Below, piece by piece: positions 26,153 to 34,675 of a stretch of 55,383 nt of DNA; the first letter of the stretch is position 1, and every line of letters starts with the position of its first letter. Below the pieces are notes generated by a model. That model was not told the DNA's origin. It saw only the letters and a list, made by a program, of their open reading frames with translations, and made no database searches. The translations under genes were made by a program, and so were the position numbers. Source of the stretch: an uncultured Veillonellaceae bacterium. Its GTDB lineage: Bacteria; Bacillota; Negativicutes; Selenomonadales; Selenomonadaceae. The stretch lies in contig CACYDT010000091.1 of the NCBI GenBank assembly GCA_902773295.1, positions 1 to 55,383 on the forward strand, read 5' to 3'.

Positions 26153-27380
26153 CTGCCATCTGCTCCATCTTGATATTGAGGCGCAACGGACCCAGAGCAT
26201 CCGTTGCCGACCGCGCATAAGCGGAGAGGATGACATTTCCATGCACCGGCTCAAGCGCCCGGATGATGCCATAGAGCTGCTCTGCTTCCATGGCTCCCAC
26301 CGACCCGCTGATGGGGTCTGCGAGAATGCCTTTCCGCACGGCCTCGGCATTCACCTGCTTCAGGAAATCCATCACGACACCCTCCGCATCCTCCTGGCGG
26401 CCACTGCGGACATAATAATTCCTTGCGATAATGAATTCATCCTTCTCGTAAATGATGCTGTTGGGATATACCTCCAGACTGGTACGCACAGGCTCGCCAC
26501 GCACGAGATTGCCTGCCGCCATAATGCGCACAATGGAATCCGAAGATCTTCCGGCAATCTCTTCCAGAGCCGCCTCATACTCCGGCTGATAGATCCAGAT
26601 GTCCCCGTCCATGACATTCTTTCCCAGCCGCTCCGACACATTGCGGCTGGCCAGCCGAGCCAGGGAAGCAAAATCCTGCGCGATTTCCTCCTTGGAACGC
26701 CCGCCACGGATGACCCCGCTGGCTATGACCTCATTGGCCCGGAACACGATATCCCCTTCCCGGATGCTGATGAGGCCCTGCCGGAGATCGTCAGCACGCT
26801 GCTCCAGATCCTTGTTGGTTTCCGCGAGTTTCCGGTTGCTTGACGAAAGCTTGGCATTCGACTGCTCCAGGCTTTCATTCTTCCCGACAAGCTCCTCCGT
26901 CTTCCTCGCAAGCTCATCGTTGCGCTGTGTCAGCTCTGCCTTGGCCTCTTCCAGAAGGCGATTGCCTTCCTGCAATCGAAGGGACTCATCCTCAAGTTCC
27001 TTCTGCTGCTTCTGAAGCTTCTCCACCTCATCCTTGGACTGTTTCAGGGCAGTATCCGTCTCCTCCTGCTCCCTCTGCGCAATCTCCAAGGCTCCCATGG
27101 CACTGTTCAGGTCCTTCCTGGTTTGCTGCATATTCCGATTGAGCTCTTCCATGCCGAAGAGTGCCGTGCGGACATTCTCCGATGCCGCTGCCATCACGCC
27201 AAACGTCAGCGTCGTAATGCAAATGCCGGTAAATATCGTAATCACAATGGAAGTATGCCGGGGACGCAGGCCAAAAATGGACAGCCGCTTCTTGCCGATC
27301 TTCGTGCCGAGACGATCTCCGATAAAGGCAACTGCCCCTCCGGTTATAATGAGAACAACAATGAGCAGAACACCATACAT
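26145..27380 (-). CDS. DUF3084-family membrane-anchored coiled-coil protein
   Basis: 411 residues from the ATG at 27380. An N-terminal membrane helix (about 3-22), a short basic loop (RLGTKIGKKRLSIFGLRPRHTS) and a second helix (about 45-68) are followed by a coiled coil from about 80 to 210, then a globular C-terminal domain with EGDIVFRANEVIASGVI and the ENVRTAL... segments typical of DUF3084. The role is unknown in the family, which is common in Negativicutes and cyanobacteria. It lies directly downstream of lptF/G in an LPS transport operon, so an envelope job is plausible. The longer upstream frame (to 27581) runs into lptF and is rejected. Confidence 0.8.
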   Translation of the reverse strand: MYGVLLIVVLIITGGAVAFIGDRLGTKIGKKRLSIFGLRPRHTSIVITIFTGICITTLTFGVMAAASENVRTALFGMEELNRNMQQTRKDLNSAMGALEIAQREQEETDTALKQSKDEVEKLQKQQKELEDESLRLQEGNRLLEEAKAELTQRNDELARKTEELVGKNESLEQSNAKLSSSNRKLAETNKDLEQRADDLRQGLISIREGDIVFRANEVIASGVIRGGRSKEEIAQDFASLARLASRNVSERLGKNVMDGDIWIYQPEYEAALEEIAGRSSDSIVRIMAAGNLVRGEPVRTSLEVYPNSIIYEKDEFIIARNYYVRSGRQEDAEGVVMDFLKQVNAEAVRKGILADPISGSVGAMEAEQLYGIIRALEPVHGNVILSAYARSATDALGPLRLNIKMEQMADE

Positions 27381-27474
27381 CTTCTGCCACACCACCTTTC
27401 TCGCAGAATACAAGGCACTGCCGGAAAACAACCCGCACAGGTTGCTTTGGCAGCAGTGCCAGCCACAGAAAACG

Positions 27475-28569
27475 TCAATGGGAAGCCTTGCGTATGAGGA
27501 CAAGCCCTGCCACAAGGCCGATGATATTCGGTATCCAGACCGCCAGGAGCGGAGGAAGCAAGCCTCCGCGGGCAATGGCATTGGACATGGTCATCACCGC
27601 ATAATAAAAGAAGATGATGATGACGCTCATGGCAAAGCCTTTGGATGAGCTGTTCCTCGTAGGCTGCAATCCCAGAGGAACGCCAATGAGCGCGAAAATC
27701 AGGCTGGCCATAGGTACCGTGACCCTCTGGTAAAGCTCGGCCTGAAGTTTGTTCGTGTCGACGAACTGGGTCTTCATGATATCGATCTGCTCCTTGAGCT
27801 CCTTCATGGTGAGCTCCTCCGGCTTCTTCTGTTCCCGGATGATCTGTGTCGGGCTCGTATTGATGGGAAGAACCTGCGTATCGAAACGCATCCTGTGCTC
27901 GCTCCTGCCGTCCGTCACATCGTAGAGCATGCCATCATGCAAAGTCCACATCTCTCCGTCCCATGTGGCATAAGCCGCTGTCTCCACATGGGCAATCTGC
28001 CCATCCTTGTCATAATCCTGCATGGTAACACCATGCATGGATTTGGAATCCGCATTGTACATCTGCGCGTAGACCAGCTGGTGGATTTTGCCCTCCTGAA
28101 TGTCCTTGAAGATAATATGCTCCTGGGACTTCGGTGCCGTATTGTGCTTGATCTCATAGTGAAGAACATTGCTGTAGGCCGTGTTTGCCCAAGGCACCAC
28201 ATACTCATTGAAAGCAATGGCAACCATGCTCACGAAGAAACCCAAGAGGATGGCCGGCGCTGCAATACGCGAAAAACCGATGCCGCAGGACTTCATCGCC
28301 GTGATCTCGCTGGAACTGGACAGCCGTCCGAACGTCAGGAGAACCGCCAGCAGCATGGACATGGGGAACGTCCACATGATGATATTTGGAAGCCCCAGGA
28401 CAAAAATCTTTGCCACGGACTGGAGAGATGCCCCGTAATCCGTAATGTACTGGGCAATGCGAAATAGCGTCCCGGATCCGATGAACACCGCAGAAAATGC
28501 ACAGATGCCGAAGATGAAGGCCAGAGTGACTTCCCGAAAGATATATTTGTCCAAAATTCGTATGTGCAT
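27475..28569 (-). CDS. lptF: LPS export permease, LptF/LptG (YjgP/YjgQ) family
   Basis: 364 residues with six membrane helices: three N-terminal (about 12-34, 55-80, 97-120), then a periplasmic beta-jellyroll-like region (about 125-265) and three C-terminal (about 275-360). It opens MHIRILDKYIFREVTLAFIFG, the usual start. With LptB it forms the ABC transporter that extracts LPS from the inner membrane. Only one LptF/G gene is present here, so it may work as a homodimer or have a partner elsewhere. Confidence 0.93.
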   Translation of the reverse strand: MHIRILDKYIFREVTLAFIFGICAFSAVFIGSGTLFRIAQYITDYGASLQSVAKIFVLGLPNIIMWTFPMSMLLAVLLTFGRLSSSSEITAMKSCGIGFSRIAAPAILLGFFVSMVAIAFNEYVVPWANTAYSNVLHYEIKHNTAPKSQEHIIFKDIQEGKIHQLVYAQMYNADSKSMHGVTMQDYDKDGQIAHVETAAYATWDGEMWTLHDGMLYDVTDGRSEHRMRFDTQVLPINTSPTQIIREQKKPEELTMKELKEQIDIMKTQFVDTNKLQAELYQRVTVPMASLIFALIGVPLGLQPTRNSSSKGFAMSVIIIFFYYAVMTMSNAIARGGLLPPLLAVWIPNIIGLVAGLVLIRKASH

Positions 28570-28580
28570 CTGTCCACCCC

Positions 28581-29300
28581 CTATAACGTAAACTTGTCTC
28601 CCAGATAGAACTTCTTCGCAATGGGGCTCGTCGCAATCGTGGCGCTGTCACCTTCCAAAAGGATTTTCCCGTTGTTCAGTATATACGCCCGATCCACAAT
28701 CTGCAAAGTTTCTCTTACATTATGATCCGTAATCAGAATACCGATGCCCCTCTGCCGGAGATACTGGATGATTTCTTGAATATCTGCCACAGCCAGGGGA
28801 TCCACTCCCGCGAACGGCTCATCCAGAAGAATGAACTGCGGCTCCAAGGCCAGGCATCTTGCAATCTCCACGCGCCGCCGCTCACCGCCGGAAAGCTCCG
28901 TTCCCCTGCGCTCCCGCACATGGCCGATGTGGAATTCCGCCAGGAGCTCCTCGTACTTGTTCTTCTGTTCCGCTTTGGAAAGCTCTGTCGTCTCCAGGAT
29001 TGCCATGATATTCTCCTCCACAGTAAGCTTGCGGAAAATGGAGGCTTCCTGGGCAAGATAGCTGATCCCAAGGGATGCCCTGCGATGCATGGGAAGCCGG
29101 GTGATATTGACCTCCGAGAGGAACACTTCCCCCGAAGTCGGGCTCTCCAGCCCGACAATCATGTAGAATGTCGTGGTCTTGCCCGCACCATTTGGCCCCA
29201 AAAGGCCGACAATCTCCCCTTTTCCCACTCTGAGGGAGACCCGATCCACAACGGTGCGCCGCTTGAATGTCTTGACCAAGTTCTTTGCTTCGATATGCAC
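28581..29300 (-). CDS. lptB: LPS export ABC transporter ATPase
   Basis: 239 residues from a GTG at 29300. TTTTGGAGGAA sits 7 bases upstream and the protein then starts [19 protein letters not shown] as LptB does. An ATG at 29384 would add 28 residues overlapping lptA. All ABC motifs are present: Walker [11 protein letters not shown]-loop [17 protein letters not shown], signature [13 protein letters not shown], Walker [14 protein letters not shown] and switch His in [10 protein letters not shown]. It powers LptFG-dependent extraction of LPS. Confidence 0.95.
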   Translation of the reverse strand: MHIEAKNLVKTFKRRTVVDRVSLRVGKGEIVGLLGPNGAGKTTTFYMIVGLESPTSGEVFLSEVNITRLPMHRRASLGISYLAQEASIFRKLTVEENIMAILETTELSKAEQKNKYEELLAEFHIGHVRERRGTELSGGERRRVEIARCLALEPQFILLDEPFAGVDPLAVADIQEIIQYLRQRGIGILITDHNVRETLQIVDRAYILNNGKILLEGDSATIATSPIAKKFYLGDKFTL

Positions 29301-29352
29301 GGCAGGTTCCTCCAAAATCTCATACGCCTTCCACTTTTTCTTGTTTCTATCA

Positions 29353-30084
29353 CTATTGTACTTTAGGTTTGTTGTCTTTTGCAAGATAAACCGTCAGAAG
29401 GTTGCCCCGCACCAGGTTATTGTCCTGGACAGCCCAGGCATTGCCCGTGAGGATGGCCTTGCCTTCTTCCTTGCCATAGTAGTCCACCCGATCCCCCGCT
29501 GCCTCGAAATCCTTGGGAGGGCTTACAAGATGGGCATGGCCGACTCCCACATAGTGCTCATCCTTCAGCCAGCCTTCCATGAAATCTGCCGTGAAGGTAC
29601 CGTCCTGGCTGGTAATGACTCCCCCCGTGGGGATCTTCACATAGTCGTTCTGGTTCGGGAAATACTCCACCATATCCCCTGTAAAGGTTTTGTCCTGCTG
29701 GGTTCCATGAACATCGCCAATGGCAAGCATGTGATCCTGTCCATCCGTCGTAATCTTGTGGCAGGTAACACGGGTATCCTCCCGTACAGCAACGACATTG
29801 CCTTCCACCATACCCTCCTGGGTCTTCGTATTGTACCAGGCTTTTGCTCCCGCTACGCGGGAAACTCCCCGCTTCATGAGCACAGCGCCTTCCGCTGTCA
29901 CAATTCCTGTCCTCATATCGTATTCCACGGTATCCGCATCGAGCGATGCCGGTTCGCCGCCTTTGTCGGATGCCGTTGCTTTGTCCGCCGCTGCGAAACA
30001 GGGAAGCGCCGTCTGGGTTCCGACTGCCACTGCCGCTGCCACTGCCATGGCTCCCAAAAATTTCTGCATCTTACTCATGCCCAT
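29353..30084 (-). CDS. lptA: Periplasmic LPS-binding protein LptA (OstA family)
   Basis: 243 residues from the ATG at 30084, with AAAGGAG about 8 bases upstream. A signal peptide ([20 protein letters not shown]...ALPCFAAA) precedes an OstA-like beta-jellyroll ([26 protein letters not shown] ... [18 protein letters not shown]). LptA strands form the bridge that carries LPS to the outer membrane. It overlaps lptC by 14 bases. It is somewhat longer than the E. coli protein (about 185), suggesting an extra jellyroll turn. Confidence 0.9.
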   Translation of the reverse strand: MGMSKMQKFLGAMAVAAAVAVGTQTALPCFAAADKATASDKGGEPASLDADTVEYDMRTGIVTAEGAVLMKRGVSRVAGAKAWYNTKTQEGMVEGNVVAVREDTRVTCHKITTDGQDHMLAIGDVHGTQQDKTFTGDMVEYFPNQNDYVKIPTGGVITSQDGTFTADFMEGWLKDEHYVGVGHAHLVSPPKDFEAAGDRVDYYGKEEGKAILTGNAWAVQDNNLVRGNLLTVYLAKDNKPKVQ

Positions 30085-30631
30085 CTTTCTTGGCTCCTTT
30101 CTCCAGATGTGCCTTGCCGATAATCTTGATATGATTGAACCCATCCGTGCTCTCAATGCGATTCCCGGTCGCCCGCATATCATCCTTTTTCACATGGACC
30201 TCTCCTTCCGCCACCAGCATTTCCTTTTCCGCAATCCATTGGAACTTCTGGCTGGTCAGTTCTGCTCCATCCGTATTGGAAACCTTCACATTGCCTTCCA
30301 CCGAGATATCCTGAGTGGAACGGACATAGTTCCCCTTGTCTGCAACAAGCGTCACAATCCGGCCATCTTCCTCATAGAACTTCACCGTGATATTCGTGAT
30401 TTCCGCATCCTGGGTATCCACATTTACGATAATATGATCCGCCGTGAGTTCCCATTGCGTCCTGCCATCCTTCTCTGCACTGAGGAAATTCCCCTCATAT
30501 GTCATGATACGTGGCTCATTCTTCGGCTCCACCGGTTGCGGAGGATCCGGAATCGTGCGTACGACCCAGGCGATGAGAGAGATAAACAGCAGGATCCCTG
30601 CTCCTATGAAGAGCTTTCCCTTTGCACTCAT
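30071..30631 (-). CDS. lptC: LPS export protein LptC
   Basis: 186 residues from the ATG at 30631, which overlaps the acyltransferase stop (ATGA) and has AAAGGAG upstream. One N-terminal membrane helix (about 5-25) is followed by a periplasmic jellyroll (GRTQWELTADHIIVNVDTQDAEITNI ... DISVEGNVKVSNTDGAELTS ... GRIESTDGFNHIKIIGKAHLE). It takes LPS from the LptBF(G) complex and passes it to LptA. Confidence 0.9.
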   Translation of the reverse strand: MSAKGKLFIGAGILLFISLIAWVVRTIPDPPQPVEPKNEPRIMTYEGNFLSAEKDGRTQWELTADHIIVNVDTQDAEITNITVKFYEEDGRIVTLVADKGNYVRSTQDISVEGNVKVSNTDGAELTSQKFQWIAEKEMLVAEGEVHVKKDDMRATGNRIESTDGFNHIKIIGKAHLEKGAKKDGHE

Positions 30632-31542
30632 CCTCTCTTCTCCTTTGACGATACCGTATGATGCTTGTTCTTCTTCTGATGCTCCGGCGCTGTATTCCAG
30701 CGCTTCTGGAACCAGATCCACTGCGTGGGATTCTCCCGTATCATGCGATCAATGAGCTTTGTCATCTTCTCCGTGAAATCAAAGAGATCCTTGTCCGTAT
30801 CGCCGGTATCCTCATACCGCATGATCTCTCCTATGACAATCTTGTGTTTTCCGCTTTTCTGCCGCAGGATGAACATGGGTACGACCGGGGAACCGAATTT
30901 GCGGGCAAAGACCGCCGCTCCCATGGGAGTGGATGCCGTCCTTCCCAAAAATTCCATGAAGGCACCGCCGGGCCCTGCATCCTGATCCATCAGGAAGCCC
31001 AGGATCTTTCCTTTCTTCAAGGCTCTTCCCGCTGCCAAAAGTTCGCTGGTCCCCCGCGAGAAAACCTCCACATGCACCATGGCGCGCAGATCATCCAGCG
31101 CCCTCGTATAATCGAGATTGGGCTGGGGCTTGGCGATTGCCGTCGTCGGGATGCCTTTCAGTGCCATTGCCGCTGACATCCATTCCCATGTGCCAATATG
31201 CCCGGTGATGACCACAATGCCGCGCCCTTCCTCATGAGCCGCTTTTACGCGCTCGAAATGTTCTATATCGATATACTCATGAAGGTTCTGCTGATTCAGA
31301 TTCGGCATATAGAGGATTTCCAGCATATTGCGGGCAAGATTCACGAAGGATTCCCGAATCAGATCCTTTGCCTCTGCCTCGGGGAGTTCCAGAGAAACCA
31401 TCATCTGCTCAACAGCACGTTTCCTTTGCTTTTTGACGAAAAGATAATACAGATTCCCCAAAATCCTGCCAATCGCCATAAGAACACAATAAGGCGTATG
31501 CCGGGCACACCAGCTCATGAACATCAATGTCTTGTACAACAT
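30628..31542 (-). CDS. Lipid A late acyltransferase (LpxL/HtrB family), copy 1
   Basis: 304 residues. An N-terminal membrane helix precedes the HxxxxE catalytic pair in GHIGTWEWM (about 115), with DQDAGPGGAFMEFLGR and a C-terminal QWIWFQKRWNT, all standard for the family. It should add a secondary acyl chain to Kdo-lipid IVA at the inner membrane. AGGAGG precedes the ATG. A second family member lies at 43304, so each may take one acyl position. Confidence 0.92.
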   Translation of the reverse strand: MLYKTLMFMSWCARHTPYCVLMAIGRILGNLYYLFVKKQRKRAVEQMMVSLELPEAEAKDLIRESFVNLARNMLEILYMPNLNQQNLHEYIDIEHFERVKAAHEEGRGIVVITGHIGTWEWMSAAMALKGIPTTAIAKPQPNLDYTRALDDLRAMVHVEVFSRGTSELLAAGRALKKGKILGFLMDQDAGPGGAFMEFLGRTASTPMGAAVFARKFGSPVVPMFILRQKSGKHKIVIGEIMRYEDTGDTDKDLFDFTEKMTKLIDRMIRENPTQWIWFQKRWNTAPEHQKKNKHHTVSSKEKRG

Positions 31543-31557
31543 GAAACGACTTACCTC

Positions 31558-32118
31558 CTATTGCCCAAGGCCTTCCATGGAAGACGGGCACAGGAATCCC
31601 GTCACGATCCCCTTCCATTTCCCCTGTGCCTTCAGCACGAATTCCAGGATTTCCCTCACGGCGCCGCGGCCTCCGGGAAAACCGGAAACCACATGGGCAT
31701 GAGCCCGCACCTCCGGAACCGCATCGGCAACCGCCGCGGCAAGGCCAACCTGCACCATCACGGGCAGGTCAATGAGGTCATCGCCGATATAGGCAATTTC
31801 CTCGTCCTTCAGTGAAAATTTTTCCTTGAGCTCCTCATAAGCCTGCCGCTTGTCCATGCATCCCTGCCAAACCGCATCGATATGAAGCTCCTTGCTGCGC
31901 CTTGTGACCTGAGGAGATTCCCTTCCCGTAATGATGGCTGTCCCGAGCCCATGTTTGTGCGCCAGGGCAATCCCCAGCCCGTCCCTGCAGAAAAAAGCCT
32001 TGTAGAGCTCGCCTTCCGCACCGATATAAATGCCGCCATCCGTGAGAACGCCATCCACATCGAAGATAACCAGACGTATTTTTCCTGCACGTTCCATAGC
32101 ATCTGCCAACTGTTCCAT
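31558..32118 (-). CDS. kdsC: 3-deoxy-D-manno-octulosonate 8-phosphate phosphatase
   Basis: 186 residues, HAD superfamily without a cap: nucleophile motif VIFDVDGVLTDGGIYI, ITGRESPQVTRR, and IGDDLIDLPVM for metal binding. It removes the phosphate from Kdo-8-P. It sits directly after kdsD, one step away in the same pathway. The C-terminal tail (about 165-186) is longer than usual. Confidence 0.95.
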   Translation of the reverse strand: MEQLADAMERAGKIRLVIFDVDGVLTDGGIYIGAEGELYKAFFCRDGLGIALAHKHGLGTAIITGRESPQVTRRSKELHIDAVWQGCMDKRQAYEELKEKFSLKDEEIAYIGDDLIDLPVMVQVGLAAAVADAVPEVRAHAHVVSGFPGGRGAVREILEFVLKAQGKWKGIVTGFLCPSSMEGLGQ

Positions 32119-32119
32119 C

Positions 32120-33088
32120 TTACACGACTCCCTGACGCAAAAGATCTGTCAAATGAACCATCCCGATGGGATTCCTCTCCCCATCGACCACCGGCAGCAC
32201 CGTAACCGGACGCGGCTTGTGCTTCTCCATAACAGAAAGGGCTTCTGCCGCCAGCTTGCCCGGGGCAATGAGCAGGGGATGCTCGAACATGATATGCTCC
32301 ACAGGCTCATCGAGGAAATCATTGGCCTTGCCGAGAGCACGGCGGATGATGCCATCGGTGATGAGACCGATGAATTTCCCGTTCTCATCCACAACAGACG
32401 CCGCCCCAAGTCCCTTGTCCGTCATGACGAAAAGGGCATCTTTTGCGGTCTTGCCCTTCCGGACCACCGGATTGTCCTCGCCCGTATGCATGACATGCTC
32501 CACCTTCAGCAGAAGTTTCCTTCCCAGAGCGCCGCCCGGATGGAACATGGCGAACTCCTGGGACGTGAAATTCCTCGCTTCCATGAGAGCCATGGCAATG
32601 GCATCTCCCATGGCCAATGTGGCCGTCGTGCTTGCCGTCGGAGCCAGCCCCAAAGGACAGGCTTCCCGTTCCACAGCAATATCCACGAAATAGTCGCTAT
32701 GCTTTCCAAGGGAGGAATCCCTGCGCCCGCACATGGCAATGATCGTGGCTCCGATGCGCCGGATGATTGGCAGGATGTTCACAATCTCCGAGGACTCGCC
32801 GCTGTTGGAAATGGCAATGACCACATCCTTCTCTGTCACCATGCCGAGATCCCCATGAAAGGCTTCTGCCGGATGCATGAAAAAAGAAGGAGTTCCCGTG
32901 CTGGCCAATGTCGCGGCAATCTTCTGCCCGATATGGCCGGATTTTCCCATGCCTGTGACAACCACTCGCGCAGTGCAATCCAAAATGCACTGCACCGCAC
33001 GCTCGAACTCGTCATCCACATGGGAAATGAGATGCTCCACGGCACCTGCCTCAATCTTCAATGTTTCAATCGCTTTATCTTTGATCAT
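32120..33088 (-). CDS. kdsD: Arabinose-5-phosphate isomerase (KdsD/KpsF family)
   Basis: 322 residues. The SIS sugar-isomerase domain (about 35-180) has VVVTGMGKSGHIGQKIAATLASTGTPSFFMHPAEAFHGDLGMV, split around the catalytic His, and two CBS domains follow (about 200-320). It makes arabinose 5-phosphate from ribulose 5-phosphate, the precursor for KdsA. It is followed after 1 base by kdsC. Confidence 0.95.
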   Translation of the reverse strand: MIKDKAIETLKIEAGAVEHLISHVDDEFERAVQCILDCTARVVVTGMGKSGHIGQKIAATLASTGTPSFFMHPAEAFHGDLGMVTEKDVVIAISNSGESSEIVNILPIIRRIGATIIAMCGRRDSSLGKHSDYFVDIAVEREACPLGLAPTASTTATLAMGDAIAMALMEARNFTSQEFAMFHPGGALGRKLLLKVEHVMHTGEDNPVVRKGKTAKDALFVMTDKGLGAASVVDENGKFIGLITDGIIRRALGKANDFLDEPVEHIMFEHPLLIAPGKLAAEALSVMEKHKPRPVTVLPVVDGERNPIGMVHLTDLLRQGVV

Positions 33089-33100
33089 CTTTTTCCTTCC

Positions 33101-33925
33101 TCACATCTTTCCATGCACGATTCCATGGATTGCCAGGGCATCCTTCAAGAGAGCTTCCAGCTTGTCAAGGTAAAGCATGTTGGGGCCATCCGAGAGAGCC
33201 TCCTCCGGATTGTCATGCACCTCCAGAAAGAGGCCATCCACGCCAACACCAACGGCTGCGCGCACCAGAGGCTCCACATACTCGCGATTCCCGGAAGATT
33301 TCGTCCCGGCCCCGCCGGGAATCTGGACACTATGGGTTCCATCGAAAATCACAGGATATCCAAAGGAGCGCATAATGGGAAAGCTCCTCATATCCACCAC
33401 GAGATTGTTATAGCCAAAAGACGCGCCCCTCTCCGTGAGAAGGATTCCCTCGCTGCCGCTTTCATGGAGCTTGTCCACCACATTCCTCATATCCATCGGG
33501 GAAAGGAACTGTCCCTTCTTCACATTGACTACGCACCCCGTCTTTGCCGCCGCATGCAAAAGATCCGTCTGACGGCAGAGAAATGCCGGTATCTGCAGGA
33601 TATCCGCCACTTTCGATACAGGCTCTGCCTGGTATGTTTCATGGATATCCGTCACAATGGGTACCCGGAGTTCTTCCTTGATCTTCTGCAGCATTTCCAT
33701 TCCCTTTTCCAGCCCGGGACCTCGAAAACTATGGAAGGAAGACCGGTTCGCCTTATCAAAGGATGCCTTGAACACATAAGGAATCCCCAGGCGACCGCAG
33801 ATTTCCTTGATGGTACGTCCAATATAAAGACATCTGTCCAGGCTTTCCAACGCACATGGCCCCGCCAAAAGCACCAGAGGTTCCCCGCCGCCAATCTCGA
33901 AATTCCCGACTTTTACCTTGTTCAT
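33101..33925 (-). CDS. kdsA: Kdo-8-phosphate synthase
   Basis: 274 residues, DAHP synthase class I fold. It has [65 protein letters not shown] and [15 protein letters not shown]. It condenses arabinose 5-phosphate with phosphoenolpyruvate to give Kdo 8-phosphate. It overlaps kdsB by 4 bases (ATGA). Confidence 0.97.
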   Translation of the reverse strand: MNKVKVGNFEIGGGEPLVLLAGPCALESLDRCLYIGRTIKEICGRLGIPYVFKASFDKANRSSFHSFRGPGLEKGMEMLQKIKEELRVPIVTDIHETYQAEPVSKVADILQIPAFLCRQTDLLHAAAKTGCVVNVKKGQFLSPMDMRNVVDKLHESGSEGILLTERGASFGYNNLVVDMRSFPIMRSFGYPVIFDGTHSVQIPGGAGTKSSGNREYVEPLVRAAVGVGVDGLFLEVHDNPEEALSDGPNMLYLDKLEALLKDALAIHGIVHGKM

Positions 33926-34668
33926 ACAGATGCCGCTCCTTCCATCTTCCCATAGATTTCATTGACCAGTCTCAAATCCTCTTCCGTGTCCACCCCAACG
34001 AATCGGTGATCCGTCCTGATGACCCGGATGCGGTATCCATGCTCCAATGCGCGGAGCTGCTCCAGGGATTCGCTGGTTTCCAACGGTGTCGGTTCCATCT
34101 TCGCATAATCGAGCAAGAAATCCCGCTGATAGGCATAGATCCCGATATGCTTGTAAACGTTTGCAGCTCCTGCCTTCCGCGGATAGGGCAGCAAGGAGCG
34201 GGAAAAATAAAGGGCAAACCCCTGAAGGTCGGTCACGACCTTCACATTATTGGGATTCCTCTGCTCTTCCTCATCCTTCATTTCCGTCATGACCGTCGCC
34301 ATCTTAAGGCTCTTTTCCGCATCAAAGGCCTCTGCCAGCTCATCGATGAGCTCCGGGGCAATCAACGGCTCATCTCCCTGCACATTGATGATGAGATCCA
34401 TTTCCGGAAACGCCTCCGCCACTTCTGCCAGGCGATCTGTACCCGTAGGATGATCCTTGGCCGTCATCATGGCGGAGCCGCCATGGGCTTCCACTGCCTG
34501 CAGGATCCGCTCGTCATCCGTGGCCACAATGACCTTCTCGACGCGCTTCGCTTGAACAGCCCTGTCATAGACACGGCAGATCATCGGGAGCCCATGGATA
34601 TCTTTCAGGGGCTTCCCCGGCAGTCTTGTAGACGCATACCGCGCCGGTATAATGCAAAGTACCCTCAC
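33922..34668 (-). CDS. kdsB: CMP-Kdo synthetase
   Basis: 248 residues. It opens with the nucleotide-binding [16 protein letters not shown] and has [29 protein letters not shown] and [11 protein letters not shown], then [15 protein letters not shown] and [11 protein letters not shown]. It activates Kdo with CTP for WaaA, whose gene is directly upstream with a 7-base gap. Confidence 0.97.
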   Translation of the reverse strand: MRVLCIIPARYASTRLPGKPLKDIHGLPMICRVYDRAVQAKRVEKVIVATDDERILQAVEAHGGSAMMTAKDHPTGTDRLAEVAEAFPEMDLIINVQGDEPLIAPELIDELAEAFDAEKSLKMATVMTEMKDEEEQRNPNNVKVVTDLQGFALYFSRSLLPYPRKAGAANVYKHIGIYAYQRDFLLDYAKMEPTPLETSESLEQLRALEHGYRIRVIRTDHRFVGVDTEEDLRLVNEIYGKMEGAASV

Positions 34669-34675
34669 TGGAACC

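Noticed and set aside
32030..33955. 641-codon plus-strand frame across kdsD and kdsA
   Set aside because: Both genes on the minus strand are certain; the frame has no family match.
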